DNA of 64,000 bases from Streptomyces sp. 150FB (GCF_000818195.1 NZ_JTHL01000001.1:5128122-5192121), one strand, 5' to 3'. Numbered from the stretch's first letter, positions 52,398 through 61,303 are shown. Made by a program: numbers and translations. Notes: generated by a model from the letters alone, not told the origin.

Positions 52398-53801
52398 TCA
52401 GCGCGCGGAGCGGCTGTGCTCCTCGGGCTGGTCGCCGTAGCCCTGGTTGTCGCCGTAGCCGCCGTAGCCGCCCTGGTCTCCGTGGCCACCTTGCTCGCCC
52501 TGGTCGCCCTGGTCTCCGTGGCCACCGTGCTCGCCCTGGTCGCCGCCGTATCCGCCGTGCTCGCCCTGGTCACCGTGTCCGCCGTGGCCGCCGTGCTCGC
52601 CATGGTCGCCCTGGTGGTCGTGGCCGCCGCCCTGGCCGTGGTCGTGCGGCTTTCCGGGCTTGTGGCCGTGGGGCGGCTTCCCGCCGTGCGGCGGCTTGCC
52701 ACCGTTCCCACCGGTGACGTTGCCACCCGTGACGTTCCCGCCGGAGATGTTCCCGCCGGTGGTGTTGCCCATCGTGGCGTTTCCGCCGGTGGTGTTGCCC
52801 GCGATGTTGCCGGACGTGTTTCCGCCGACGGCACCGCCGGGCGCTCCGCCGATCGTGCCGCCGGTCAGGACGCCGCCGAGCACACCGCCCAGCACGCCGC
52901 CGTTGGTGGTCCCGCCCGTGGTCCCGCCGGTCAGGACGCCGCCGAGCACTCCACCGAGCACGCCGCCGGTGGTGCCGGTCGTGGTCCCCGTGGTCGTGCC
53001 GGTGGTCGTGCCGGTCGTGGTTCCTGTGGTCGTACCCGTGGTGGTGCCACCCGTTGTGGTGGTGGAGCACGTGGCCCTGCTGATGCGGTTGTTGTCCAGC
53101 GTCACGGAGCCGTTACGGGCCAGCGCCCGCCCGTCGATGCTCGCGCCGGTCGTGACGCTGATCGAGGTCAGGGCGAGGATGTTGCCCACGAAGACGGAGT
53201 TGGTGCCCAGCGTCGCCGAACTGCCGATCTCCCAGAACACGTTGCACGGCTGCGCGCCGTTGATCAGCGCCACGCGGCTCGCGGAGGCCGTCGTCAGTCC
53301 CGAACCCACCTGGAAGACCCAGACCGCGTTGGGGTTGCCACCGGCGTCCAGGGTGAGCGTGCCGGTGAGTCCGAGCGTCGAGGACGCGGTGTAGACGCCG
53401 GGTACGAGTGTGAGCCCGCCGGCGTCCGGCGGGAGGGCAGCGTCGGTGGCCTGTCCGGCGGCGTTGTTGAACGCGGCGACCAGGTCGGACTTGGCCTGGA
53501 GGGCGACGGCGTCGGCGGAGTGCTGCACGCCGTTCACGAGGCCGGGCGGGAATCCGGTGATGGACGTACCGGGGCTCACCCCGACGTCCCCGGTGATGAC
53601 CGAAGGGCCGGTATTGGTGATCTCCTCGCCGGCGAGTACGGCGAAACTGTCAGCCGTACCCAAAGGAACGGGGGTGGCAATGGCGATCGCCTGGGTCGAC
53701 GTCATCGCCACGATCGCCGCAGCGACCAGTGGGGCCATCACCCCAGCGATCCAGGTGGGAATCGCGCGACGCGATGGCGCGCGCGAAATAAGCGGTCTCA
53801 T
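52398..53801 (-). CDS. Secreted ice-binding-like (DUF3494) protein with repetitive tail
   Basis: A 467-residue exported protein. The signal peptide (SRAPSRRAIPTWIAGVMAPL then a hydrophobic core ending AIAIATPV) is followed by a DUF3494 ice-binding/adhesin domain: LGTADSFAVLAGEEITNTGP, VITGDVGVSPGTSITGFPPG, LTLDAGGNPNAVWVFQVGSG and VFWEIGSSATLGTNSVFVGN. These beta-solenoid domains bind ice in psychrophiles but are also used as surface adhesins. The last 200 residues are low complexity: TTTG repeats (52959-53065), GGVLGG blocks, GGN-TGG units, then a His/Gly/Asp-rich run of HGDQGEHGG type. AGGAG lies 11 bases before the ATG at 53801. No LPXTG sorting signal is visible. Confidence 0.88.
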   Translation of the reverse strand: MRPLISRAPSRRAIPTWIAGVMAPLVAAAIVAMTSTQAIAIATPVPLGTADSFAVLAGEEITNTGPSVITGDVGVSPGTSITGFPPGLVNGVQHSADAVALQAKSDLVAAFNNAAGQATDAALPPDAGGLTLVPGVYTASSTLGLTGTLTLDAGGNPNAVWVFQVGSGLTTASASRVALINGAQPCNVFWEIGSSATLGTNSVFVGNILALTSISVTTGASIDGRALARNGSVTLDNNRISRATCSTTTTGGTTTGTTTGTTTGTTTGTTTGTTTGTTGGVLGGVLGGVLTGGTTGGTTNGGVLGGVLGGVLTGGTIGGAPGGAVGGNTSGNIAGNTTGGNATMGNTTGGNISGGNVTGGNVTGGNGGKPPHGGKPPHGHKPGKPHDHGQGGGHDHQGDHGEHGGHGGHGDQGEHGGYGGDQGEHGGHGDQGDQGEQGGHGDQGGYGGYGDNQGYGDQPEEHSRSAR

Positions 53802-54170
53802 ACGAAAGCCAGCTCCTGTAGGACGTTGCCTCGACGGGGGAAGGACTGCGGTTCGGGGGCAGGGAACAGGTGCGCCTGTCGAAGGCCTATAACGCAAATG
53901 GATACGGCCAGGAAATGAAGCATTAGAGGGAATTCGGAGAACCATTCCTAGTAGCATTGCGTGCAAATAGCATGATCTCGAAGTTCCGCCCGACGTGATC
54001 TCCGGGCTCCGGCCGGCCCGCGCGGCGGGGGCTGATGATCGTTAGGACTGTTGCCGACGCCCCGTCATTCCCGCCGCCATCAGGCCGGGCGGTCAATCGA
54101 CCCTCCACCGAAGCACATTGTCGCTACTGTTCGTGTCGCTGCCTATGGCGCGACAACGTTGGAGGATCGG
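53802..54170. other. Divergent promoter region
   Basis: About 370 bases with no supported gene separate the ice-binding-like gene (minus) from the HEPN-NACHT gene (plus). A relatively AT-rich patch lies at 53885-53985. No clear operator was found. Confidence 0.45.
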
Positions 54171-57100
54171 GTGACTGATACACCTGCTGCGGTGTTCCGC
54201 CGCATGGAAGATTCTTATCCGGCGGCGCCCGAAGGTCCGGCCAGGAGTGTCCATGAGGGCTTCTCCGTGCTGGATTTCGAAGTGCGCTTCCTGGCCCTCC
54301 TGTCGGCGGCCACCATGCGGTCCGGAGGGTCGTCGGTCGCCGCCGTCGGCCGTTCACCCGGCCTCGGCGAGTGGATCGGCATCCTGCGCGCCGCGCGGCA
54401 GCAACTGGGCGCCTGCGCCGGGCTGCCTGCCGCTCGGGTGGCACAGGCCGTCGACGAGGTGCTGAACCTCTACGACAAGGGAGTCCCCACCGCGCCCCTG
54501 GGACTGCGGGACGTCAAGCGCCTGCGTGACCACATCAGCCATGGCGGACCGCTGCCCACCGGACACGATGTGGCGGCCACGATGGACGCGCTGGTGCGGG
54601 CGATATCCGCGGCGATCACCGACTGCCTTTCCGACGCCGGTCTGAGAATCGCGGACAGCGACACCGACGCCCCCGAGCTGTGGCCCTCCTTCGTCTGGGA
54701 AGAGGAAGAGGTGTGCCTGTGGCCGTTCATGTACGTAACGGCCGACAGCGCCTGGCACATGTACTCAAATTTCAGCCGGCAGGATCGCCCCGTCTTTCTG
54801 AGTTTCGGCGCCGAGCTTGTCAGGACCAGCCCTTCCGACGAAGCGATCTCGGCCGCCCTGAACACCCTGCTGAAGGCAAGATCGAGCGGCCCGACGCTCA
54901 GAGATTTCATCAACGACGTACGCCTGGATCTCGAAGGCTTCGCCGATGAGGACTCCGATCCTCTCTACTCCGAACATGAACAGGGCTTCGAGTACTACTG
55001 GAAGAAAGCGACCGGCGAAGGATCCGGTACGGAGCCGCGCAGGGACTATTTCCGCCTCGGGCCCGACAACACCCGCGAATGGGAAGCCGAATCCGGCTGG
55101 GTTCCGTACTCCACCTATTTACGGCGGCTGGCCAACTGGCCCGTTGTCGCCACCCGTCTTCGCCAGACACTGGAAAAGACCGAAGCCCGGCTCGCCACCG
55201 AAGAACGCGAGTCCCTGGGCTGGGCGCCGGGACAGCGGGGCACCACACGTATGGCACGGGTCATTGTCTCGGACATGGACGGCAGTAACTCGCTGGACTG
55301 CTCCTTCTCCGATCTCATCGACCGCGTGGACGAGTATCTCCAGGCCAACCGGGGACAGACCCAAGTGGTCTTCATCAACGGCGAGGCCGGTATCGGGAAA
55401 ACCCGCGCGATGGTCGAAGCGGCGAAATCCCGCGCCAGGACCGTCGAGCAGTCCGCGGGGGACGAGGACGTGTCCGGTCTGCCGCTGTTCCTCTATGTCC
55501 GCTCCACCGGCCAGGTGCTCGACAGCCTGCCCACCGTTGTGTCGGGTGCGGTCGCCTCCACCAGGAACCTGACCGACGCGGGGGTAAAGGCGCTGTGCAG
55601 GAACGGGCTGATGACACTCCTCATAGACGGGTTCGACGAACTGCTCGGCGGCGTCGGCTACAGCGACGCCATCGGATCCTTGCGTCCCTGGCTCAACGAC
55701 CTCGGCGGACGCGGAGTGGTCGTGGTGTCGGCCCGCTCCTCGTACTACATGGGTCAGTACCGTTCAAGCGTCGCGCGCGCGAACGAGCAGGGCCTGCCGT
55801 CCGTACGGCACCGTATCGCCGAGGTGCAGCGCTGGTCGTCCGACGACGTCACCTCGTTCCTCGACGAGTACGGCGTCTCCACGGACAGCCTGACCCGACT
55901 GTCCGAGTACGACCGCGAGTTGCTGGGACTTCCGTTCTTCGCCCGGGTGTTCGTGGAGACGGTGCGGAATCCGGGCCAGGGTGATTTCTCCCGGGACGCC
56001 TCGCTGACGGAGCGGCTTCTGAGTCAGTATGTGGCGCGCGAGGAAGGGAAGTTGGGGACCGGTCAGGGGGACACGGTTCTCCTCAACCGTACGGAATTGC
56101 GGCGCACCTTCGAAGTTCTCGCCGAGTTCATGGCGGACAGCGACGAACGGGAGGCCGACATAACCGAGCTGGAAACAGCGGCGGAGTTCGCCATAGAACA
56201 GGAGCTGGCGGCGCGGCGCGGGCTGAAACAGCGGCTGCCGGTGCTGTGCGGACTGGCAGCGGCCAAGGGCGATGCGTTCACCTCCCGATTCCGCTTCCAG
56301 CACGAGCTGTTCTTCGACCAGTTCCTCGCCGGCGCAGCGAGCCATTACCTCGTCAGCGGAGAGCGCCGGCTGTTCCTGGGCATGCTGAAGCAGTCGCACT
56401 GGCGGGCTGCGACGGTGGCCGGCGTGGTGGACGCGGCGGGAGCCGCGCGTACCGCCGACGCGATCGCCGGCTTCCAGCCGAGCGCCGAAGGCATGGGACA
56501 CGAGATGCGATCGACCGTCGCGGCAACGAACTTGGGGGCCCTGTGGGCCGCCATCATCCGTACCACGGGCCGGATGCCCGCCGCCGATATCGTGGATGCC
56601 GTTTTCTCGGACGAGCTGGACCTCAGCCACGTCCCGCTCGAAGGCGCACGCATGGTCGGCTGCGAGCTGTCCTCGCTGGTACTTCCCTCGGCCTCGGGCT
56701 GGCAGTTGAATCTGAAGTCCACCAAGATCAAGAAGATCGAGACACACCAGGTGCCCCCCGACCTGTCGGGGCTGCACGGTGTCCGCCACGCGGATCTCAC
56801 TCAACTCCTCCTTCCCAGCGCGCTTCTGGAGCGCAAGGACCGCATCCTGGAAGCGCTGCGGAAACACGGTGCCGAGGTCGCCGACGCGGATCTCCAGGGC
56901 GAGTCGGCGCCAAGTCTCGATGTGCAGGCCGCGCATCATTTCCTGACCACCCTGGCGAGCCGCGCCGAGTACTCCGTCGTACTCCGGGGGACGGGCTACC
57001 AGCCGGACGACAACCGGCTGAAGTGGACGCAGGCCTACGGCCAGGCCGCGTGGCGAAGGTTCGTCACGGAACTCGACACGGCAGGCCTCGCCGCCATCGA

Positions 57101-57227
57101 ACGCTTCTCCGCGAGCGGTGAGCGCAAACTCCGGCTGCGGCTGAAGTGCAACACCGCCACGATCATGGGCAACGACGGGACGAGGGCGGGAGTCGACACC
57201 TTCTGGCAGCGGCTCGAAGGGAGATAG
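54171..57227 (+). CDS. HEPN-NACHT STAND ATPase (bacterial NLR-like, candidate antiphage protein)
   Basis: A 1,018-residue cytoplasmic protein. Residues 1-160 form a helical domain containing VKRLRDHISHGGPLPTG. RDHISH (119-124) is the Rx4H catalytic motif of HEPN ribonucleases. Residues about 395-700 are a NACHT ATPase: Walker A FINGEAGIGKTRAMVEAA (GxxxxGKT at 404-411), Walker B TLLIDGFDELLGG (483-490) and sensor-like VVVVSARSSYYMG. The C-terminal 300 residues are helical, with a short pentapeptide-like stretch (DLSHVPLEGARMVGCELSSL), and may sense the trigger. GGAGG six bases before the GTG at 54171 fixes the start. One TTA codon (55119-55121) implies bldA dependence. Likely role: ligand-triggered RNA cleavage and abortive infection. 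Confidence 0.85.
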   Translation: MTDTPAAVFRRMEDSYPAAPEGPARSVHEGFSVLDFEVRFLALLSAATMRSGGSSVAAVGRSPGLGEWIGILRAARQQLGACAGLPAARVAQAVDEVLNLYDKGVPTAPLGLRDVKRLRDHISHGGPLPTGHDVAATMDALVRAISAAITDCLSDAGLRIADSDTDAPELWPSFVWEEEEVCLWPFMYVTADSAWHMYSNFSRQDRPVFLSFGAELVRTSPSDEAISAALNTLLKARSSGPTLRDFINDVRLDLEGFADEDSDPLYSEHEQGFEYYWKKATGEGSGTEPRRDYFRLGPDNTREWEAESGWVPYSTYLRRLANWPVVATRLRQTLEKTEARLATEERESLGWAPGQRGTTRMARVIVSDMDGSNSLDCSFSDLIDRVDEYLQANRGQTQVVFINGEAGIGKTRAMVEAAKSRARTVEQSAGDEDVSGLPLFLYVRSTGQVLDSLPTVVSGAVASTRNLTDAGVKALCRNGLMTLLIDGFDELLGGVGYSDAIGSLRPWLNDLGGRGVVVVSARSSYYMGQYRSSVARANEQGLPSVRHRIAEVQRWSSDDVTSFLDEYGVSTDSLTRLSEYDRELLGLPFFARVFVETVRNPGQGDFSRDASLTERLLSQYVAREEGKLGTGQGDTVLLNRTELRRTFEVLAEFMADSDEREADITELETAAEFAIEQELAARRGLKQRLPVLCGLAAAKGDAFTSRFRFQHELFFDQFLAGAASHYLVSGERRLFLGMLKQSHWRAATVAGVVDAAGAARTADAIAGFQPSAEGMGHEMRSTVAATNLGALWAAIIRTTGRMPAADIVDAVFSDELDLSHVPLEGARMVGCELSSLVLPSASGWQLNLKSTKIKKIETHQVPPDLSGLHGVRHADLTQLLLPSALLERKDRILEALRKHGAEVADADLQGESAPSLDVQAAHHFLTTLASRAEYSVVLRGTGYQPDDNRLKWTQAYGQAAWRRFVTELDTAGLAAIERFSASGERKLRLRLKCNTATIMGNDGTRAGVDTFWQRLEGR

Positions 57228-57415
57228 GGGCCGCCGGGAGGCCGGGCCCCCGGGGGCCGGGGCCCGAGGGCGTGGGGCCGGGGGCGTGGGGCCGGGGCCG
57301 GGGGAGTGGGTCCCGGCGTCACCCGATTGGCGGAGACGATTTGCGGGGTGCGTAGGGGCGGGCTCTACTCGAATGGCCCGACAAAACACGCTGACTCCCT
57401 AAAGGGGATGATTCC
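57228..57415. other. GC-rich palindromic spacer
   Basis: This spacer holds no gene. It begins with a nearly pure G/C inverted repeat centred at about 57252 (GGCCCCCGGGGGCC), followed by repeats of GGGGCCGGGGGCGTG type, likely ending transcription of the NACHT gene. The promoter of the peptide operon should be within 57310-57400. Confidence 0.5.
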
Positions 57416-57595
57416 ATGTTGAAGGCGCAGTCCAGGCAGATCACCGAAGCGGAACTCGCGACCCAGGTCGAGGCCATGCTGGAGACGGCAGAGCCCGACG
57501 GTTCCTTCCGTAACACCACAGAGTGCGCGGCCCTGCTGCTCTTCGCGGGGGCCGTTCTTCTGGCGCCGCCGTCGCCGAAGCCCAAGAAGAGCTGA
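57416..57595 (+). CDS. Short peptide, possible RiPP precursor or small membrane peptide
   Basis: A 59-residue peptide. The first 34 residues are charged and helical (LKAQSRQITEAELATQVEAM, then LETAEPDGSFRN), leader-like. The remainder is TTECAALLLFAGAVLLAPPS then PKPKKS: a single Cys, a hydrophobic run of about 15 residues and a basic tail. AAGGGG lies eight bases before the ATG. It heads an operon of four further genes, with 9 bases to the next start. Two readings are possible: a leader-core peptide whose Thr/Cys/hydrophobic end is modified by the downstream proteins, or a small membrane-active toxin or signal peptide. I do not recognise a known precursor family. Confidence 0.7.
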   Translation: MLKAQSRQITEAELATQVEAMLETAEPDGSFRNTTECAALLLFAGAVLLAPPSPKPKKS

Positions 57596-57604
57596 CGAAC
57601 CCGC

Positions 57605-58309
57605 GTGTCCGCGCAACACACGGATGCCACGGCCCGCCTCGCGGATGTCGTGCAGCAGTACGCGCAAGCGGTCGCCTCCGCCCTCGCGGGCGGGGGCGAT
57701 CGCTTCGATCTGTCGGGTGAGTCGATGGTGGACCCCGAGGATCCTGTGGCCACGGCGGCGGTACGGGTGCTGGGCGCCGACGTACTCGCTCCCTGCCTGC
57801 TGGCCGGAATGTCGCCGTCCTCGGCGGATCTCGCCCTGGTCGAGCGGGCGGTTCGCGGCTTCCCGCCCGGCCCCGCTTCCCCGCCGGTGAGCGTGTGGAG
57901 TCACTGGGGTCTCGGGCGCGCCCTGGAACGGGTGGGCGGCGATCCGCGCGGGCTCACACCCACCGGGGAACCCGACGCGAGCTGGGTGTCGACGCTCTCG
58001 TGGCAGGCGCTCTCGCACCGGGCCGGTCAACTCGCCGCGCTCGCCGACCCGGGAGCGCCCTCCGTACTGTCCGCCGCGTTCGCGGTGCGCCCGGTCGACC
58101 TCGCGCGGGGCTTCGTACGGGCCGTACGCCGACAGGACTGGCAGCAGGCGGCCGGGGTGGGACGGTGGCTCGTCCAGTTGCCCGGAGTGCCGGATTCGTT
58201 GGGGCTGGACGCCGGACTGGCCTGGATCGGACATGTGGCGGGCGACGACCCGCGTATCGCCGTACGGCTGCGCGCCGCGCGGCCGCCGATCCGGGACGGC
58301 CGGGCGTGA
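57605..58309 (+). CDS. Uncharacterised protein of the peptide operon
   Basis: A 234-residue cytoplasmic, alpha-helical protein starting at GTG 57605. It has no motif I can assign. Notable stretches are VRVLGADVLAPCLLAGMSPS, SVWSHWGLGRALERVGGDPR, WVSTLSWQALSHRAGQLAAL and DWQQAAGVGRWLVQLPGVPD. Trp residues are frequent and the helices look like those of an alpha/alpha-barrel or TPR-like scaffold. Its stop overlaps the next gene's GTG (GTGA at 58306-58309), so it is translated with the following pair and is part of the same system. Confidence 0.75.
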   Translation: MSAQHTDATARLADVVQQYAQAVASALAGGGDRFDLSGESMVDPEDPVATAAVRVLGADVLAPCLLAGMSPSSADLALVERAVRGFPPGPASPPVSVWSHWGLGRALERVGGDPRGLTPTGEPDASWVSTLSWQALSHRAGQLAALADPGAPSVLSAAFAVRPVDLARGFVRAVRRQDWQQAAGVGRWLVQLPGVPDSLGLDAGLAWIGHVAGDDPRIAVRLRAARPPIRDGRA

Positions 58310-59307
58310 CGACGTACCCCGACCTGCTCCAGGGAGTGACGGTCCGCTCGCTCACCTGGCTGCATGAACACCTGCCGCACTTCCGGCTGCCGGCCGACTT
58401 CTCCGACGCGGGCAACCACAACATGACACTCAAACCGCTGGGCGAACTCGCGCGGCTCGGCCTGTCGATCCGGCGGGCGAGCCCGCCCGGCGGCCGTACG
58501 TACCAACTGGCCTCCGGGCTGGTGGACTTCGCGTGGAGTGAACTCCGGGCGGGGGAGGTGCTGTACGAGGCGTCGCGCGCCGAGCCGCAGGCCAGCTACC
58601 CGCTGGAGGTCTACGCGGCGTTCCCCGGCGCGGGTCTGCACCACGCGGAGTTCGAGGAGTTGACGCGTTTCCTCTCCGGCACCCGCGCCTGGGCGGCACT
58701 CGAACTCGAACCCACCCGGGAGTTGGCGGTACTCGCCGGGCAACGCGCCCTGGGGATCGCGCCCCGTACGGATGTCGAGTCCGCCATGCGGGAGTCGTGG
58801 CTCGGCCACCGGCCCGAACCGTGGATGTTCGAGGTGCTCTCCGGTTACGCGCTGACCCACTACGTCTTCCATGTCACCGACTGGGGCGGCGACCCGGGGC
58901 GGATGCCCGACGATGTGTGCGACTACCTCGAACTGTGGTTGCCGGCCTGGCTGGACTGCTGCCTGGAGGAAGAGCAGTGGGACCTGTCGGGCGAACTGCT
59001 CGCGGTCGCGGCCGGCCTGCCCCGGCCACTTGAACTCACCGAGGCGTGGGCCGCGTTGGCGCTGGCGCAGGAGCCGTCGGGGGCGCTGCCGGAGGCGGGT
59101 CACCTGGTCGGCACGGCCGAGACGGCCGACATGGCCGACATGGCCGACGCGGCTGCGGAGGATTCCTTCCGGAACAGGTACCACTCCACCCTGGTCATGG
59201 CTTTCGCCGGGTCCCTGACGGCGGCGCGGCTCGGCGACGGTACGCAGGTATTGCCAATGGCGACGGTGGGCGCATCGAACACGGCGGAGAGCGAGGACAT
59301 CGCATGA
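58306..59307 (+). CDS. DUF6895-like protein, paralogue 1
   Basis: A 333-residue helical protein. It shares with the next gene the motif HYVFHVTDWGGDPGRMPDDV (two His spaced by three, then TDWG), the following CDYLELWLPAWLDCCLEEEQ and WDLSGELLAVAAGLPRP, and RYHSTLVMAFAGSL at the end. The pattern of Trp/Asp/His in paired helices suggests an alpha/alpha-toroid enzyme or binding protein, but no catalytic site is established. From memory this matches DUF6895; that needs checking. Coupled on both sides by GTGA and ATGA overlaps. The end carries a short ADMADMADAA repeat. Confidence 0.75.
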   Translation: MTTYPDLLQGVTVRSLTWLHEHLPHFRLPADFSDAGNHNMTLKPLGELARLGLSIRRASPPGGRTYQLASGLVDFAWSELRAGEVLYEASRAEPQASYPLEVYAAFPGAGLHHAEFEELTRFLSGTRAWAALELEPTRELAVLAGQRALGIAPRTDVESAMRESWLGHRPEPWMFEVLSGYALTHYVFHVTDWGGDPGRMPDDVCDYLELWLPAWLDCCLEEEQWDLSGELLAVAAGLPRPLELTEAWAALALAQEPSGALPEAGHLVGTAETADMADMADAAAEDSFRNRYHSTLVMAFAGSLTAARLGDGTQVLPMATVGASNTAESEDIA

Positions 59308-60233
59308 CCGACACCCGGCTCATGCACGAGGTGGGCGCCAAGGCCCTGGACTGGCTGTACGTCAACCGCGAGGGGTTCCGCGCGCGCCGGGATCCTGACA
59401 CCTCCGACTACGAGGCGAAGGAACGGCTCAAGCCGATCGGCGAAATCGCTCTCATCGGCAAGGTGCTCTTCCGCGAAGGCGTCGCCGGTTCCCAACAGGC
59501 GGACCGCACGCGCCGGTTGCTGGACTTCGTATGGCAGGACCTGCTGGAGAGCGGGATGGTGCTGGCCCGGATGCAGCGCGAGGAGCCACTCTCACCCGTA
59601 CCGCTGGAGATCTACGTACCGTTCAAGGAACTCGGCTACCAGTGCCCCGCGCTCGAAAGCACCCTCAACCTCTCCACCCGGCTGAGCAGTTGGCCGGCGG
59701 ACGCACATGTGGTGCGCAGGCTGGGTCTCGTACGGGTGCAGGCCCGCGCCGGACTGGCAGGACCGGACCCCGAGGCCGACACCGGCCGGGTGCTGCGCGA
59801 CACCTGGCTCGGCCGGACACCGGAGCCCTGGACGGTGGGACAGCACATCGGTTACGACATCACGCACACCGTCTACCACCTCACCGACTGGGGCGAGAAG
59901 CCGGACCAACTGCCCCCGGACATCGCCGATTACCTCGCCCTGTGGCTGCCGGTCTGGATGGACGACTGGGCCGAGATCGGGAACTGGGACCTGCTCGGTG
60001 AACTCCTCGTCGTCGACGCGTGCCTGCCCGAACCGGGGCTGGACGAGAGCGTATGGCGGCGGTTCGCCGAGGCGCAGCGGCCGGACGGACTCGTACCGGA
60101 CCGGGCGGACGCCCCGCTGGGCGACGACCGTTGGGAGACCTTCGACCTGCACTACCACCCGACCCTGGTCGCCGCGTTCGCCGCGGTGCTGGGCACGTCC
60201 CGGGCCATGTCCGCCCTCACCCCGGCGACATGA
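59304..60233 (+). CDS. DUF6895-like protein, paralogue 2
   Basis: A 309-residue helical protein, clearly paralogous to the preceding one: LKPIGEIALIGKVLFREGVA matches its LKPLGELARLGLSIRRA, GYDITHTVYHLTDWGEKPDQ matches its HYVFHVTDWG, then IADYLALWLPVWMDDWAEIG, NWDLLGELLVVDACLPEP and HYHPTLVAAFAAVLGTSRA. Conserved His, Asp and Trp between the two copies point to a shared ligand or metal site. The duplication suggests a heterodimer, as seen for paired enzymes in peptide-modifying operons. Coupled by ATGA overlaps to both neighbours. Confidence 0.75.
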   Translation: MTDTRLMHEVGAKALDWLYVNREGFRARRDPDTSDYEAKERLKPIGEIALIGKVLFREGVAGSQQADRTRRLLDFVWQDLLESGMVLARMQREEPLSPVPLEIYVPFKELGYQCPALESTLNLSTRLSSWPADAHVVRRLGLVRVQARAGLAGPDPEADTGRVLRDTWLGRTPEPWTVGQHIGYDITHTVYHLTDWGEKPDQLPPDIADYLALWLPVWMDDWAEIGNWDLLGELLVVDACLPEPGLDESVWRRFAEAQRPDGLVPDRADAPLGDDRWETFDLHYHPTLVAAFAAVLGTSRAMSALTPAT

Positions 60234-61303
60234 CCTCGCCGACCCGGGCGCCCAGGTCCCACGACCATGCGGCGCTCCACAGCCGGCTGCGGGCGATGGC
60301 GGAGTCGATCGACGCCCCCGATGTGGTGATCGCGTACTCACGGGACGGCGAACGCACCGTGTGTACGGGCGGCAGCCGGGCACTCACGGCCGCCGACGCG
60401 CCACGTGCCCGTATGCAGTACGAGGCAGGGTCCGTCTCCAAGACCTTCACCGGACTCCTGCTCGCCGCCCTGGTGGAGCAGGGCAAGGTGCGCAACGAGG
60501 ACCTGGTGTACGAACTGCTGGGCCTCCCGCCGACACCGTACGGGCCCCACCGGGGCCGGTCCCACCGCGACCGGATCACACTGCTGCATCTGATCACCCA
60601 CACCTCCGGCCTGCCGCGCCTGCCGTACGACTTCTACCCGCGGGCGCTACCTCGCTGGAGCGTCAACCCCTATGCCCTGTACGGCCGTCGACGCATGGTG
60701 GACGCCTTCGCGCACAGCGACCCCCGGCGCGCTCCCGGCACCCACTGGAACTACTCCAACTTCGGAGTGGGGCTGCTGGCCCCCGCCCTGGAGCGCGCCA
60801 CAGCGACACCGTTCGCCGAACTGCTCGACCGCTACGTGCTCGCCCCGCTCAACCTGCGCGGAACCGGCATCGGCCCCGACCCCGGCCTCCCCCAGGCGAC
60901 GGGCCACCGCCGGGGCGGCGCGCCCCTTCCGGCCTGGGACGTCGGGGGCTGGGCGGCGGCCGGCGGCATCCACTCCACCCCGGACGACCTGCTCACCTAC
61001 GTCGAGGCGCACCTGCGCCCGGACGACACACCGGCGGCGGGGGCGTTGCGCGCGGTGCAGGCGCCGCTGCTGGCGCGAGGGCGGCGAGGGCGACGGGAGG
61101 AACACACACTGACGTGGTTCCGGCACCGTACGGACAACGGCGCGGCCCTGTTCCACAACGGCGCCACCTGCGGACAGCACCTGTTCATCGGCTACCGCCC
61201 GTCGACCAGGACGGCGTTGGTGGCCCTGGCGACGCGCCGGCACACTCTCCGTTCGACACTGATCCCGGCGGCGTACGACCTGCTGACGGACGACGGTCAG
61301 TAG
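60230..61303 (+). CDS. Serine hydrolase, beta-lactamase/class C-like
   Basis: A 357-residue serine hydrolase of the beta-lactamase/D-aminopeptidase group. The SxxK motif is YEAGSVSKTFTGLLLAAL, the YxN motif is HWNYSNFGVGLLAPAL, and the third motif position is FHNGATCGQH (HxG instead of KTG). LLHLITHTSGLPRLPYD is the usual HTSGLP loop. No signal peptide is present, so it is cytoplasmic, unlike secreted beta-lactamases. In this operon it could be a leader peptidase, esterase or amidase acting on the product of the peptide gene. The stop overlaps the converging HEPN-like gene by 7 bases. Confidence 0.9.
   Translation: MTSPTRAPRSHDHAALHSRLRAMAESIDAPDVVIAYSRDGERTVCTGGSRALTAADAPRARMQYEAGSVSKTFTGLLLAALVEQGKVRNEDLVYELLGLPPTPYGPHRGRSHRDRITLLHLITHTSGLPRLPYDFYPRALPRWSVNPYALYGRRRMVDAFAHSDPRRAPGTHWNYSNFGVGLLAPALERATATPFAELLDRYVLAPLNLRGTGIGPDPGLPQATGHRRGGAPLPAWDVGGWAAAGGIHSTPDDLLTYVEAHLRPDDTPAAGALRAVQAPLLARGRRGRREEHTLTWFRHRTDNGAALFHNGATCGQHLFIGYRPSTRTALVALATRRHTLRSTLIPAAYDLLTDDGQ

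Noticed and set aside
52959-53065. Regular repeat considered as a CRISPR array
   Set aside because: The units are short, continuous and in frame with no spacers; they code for Thr/Gly repeats.
57240-57310. GC-only palindromes considered as a replication or attachment site
   Set aside because: They are simple G/C runs typical of Streptomyces terminators, with no integrase or initiator nearby.
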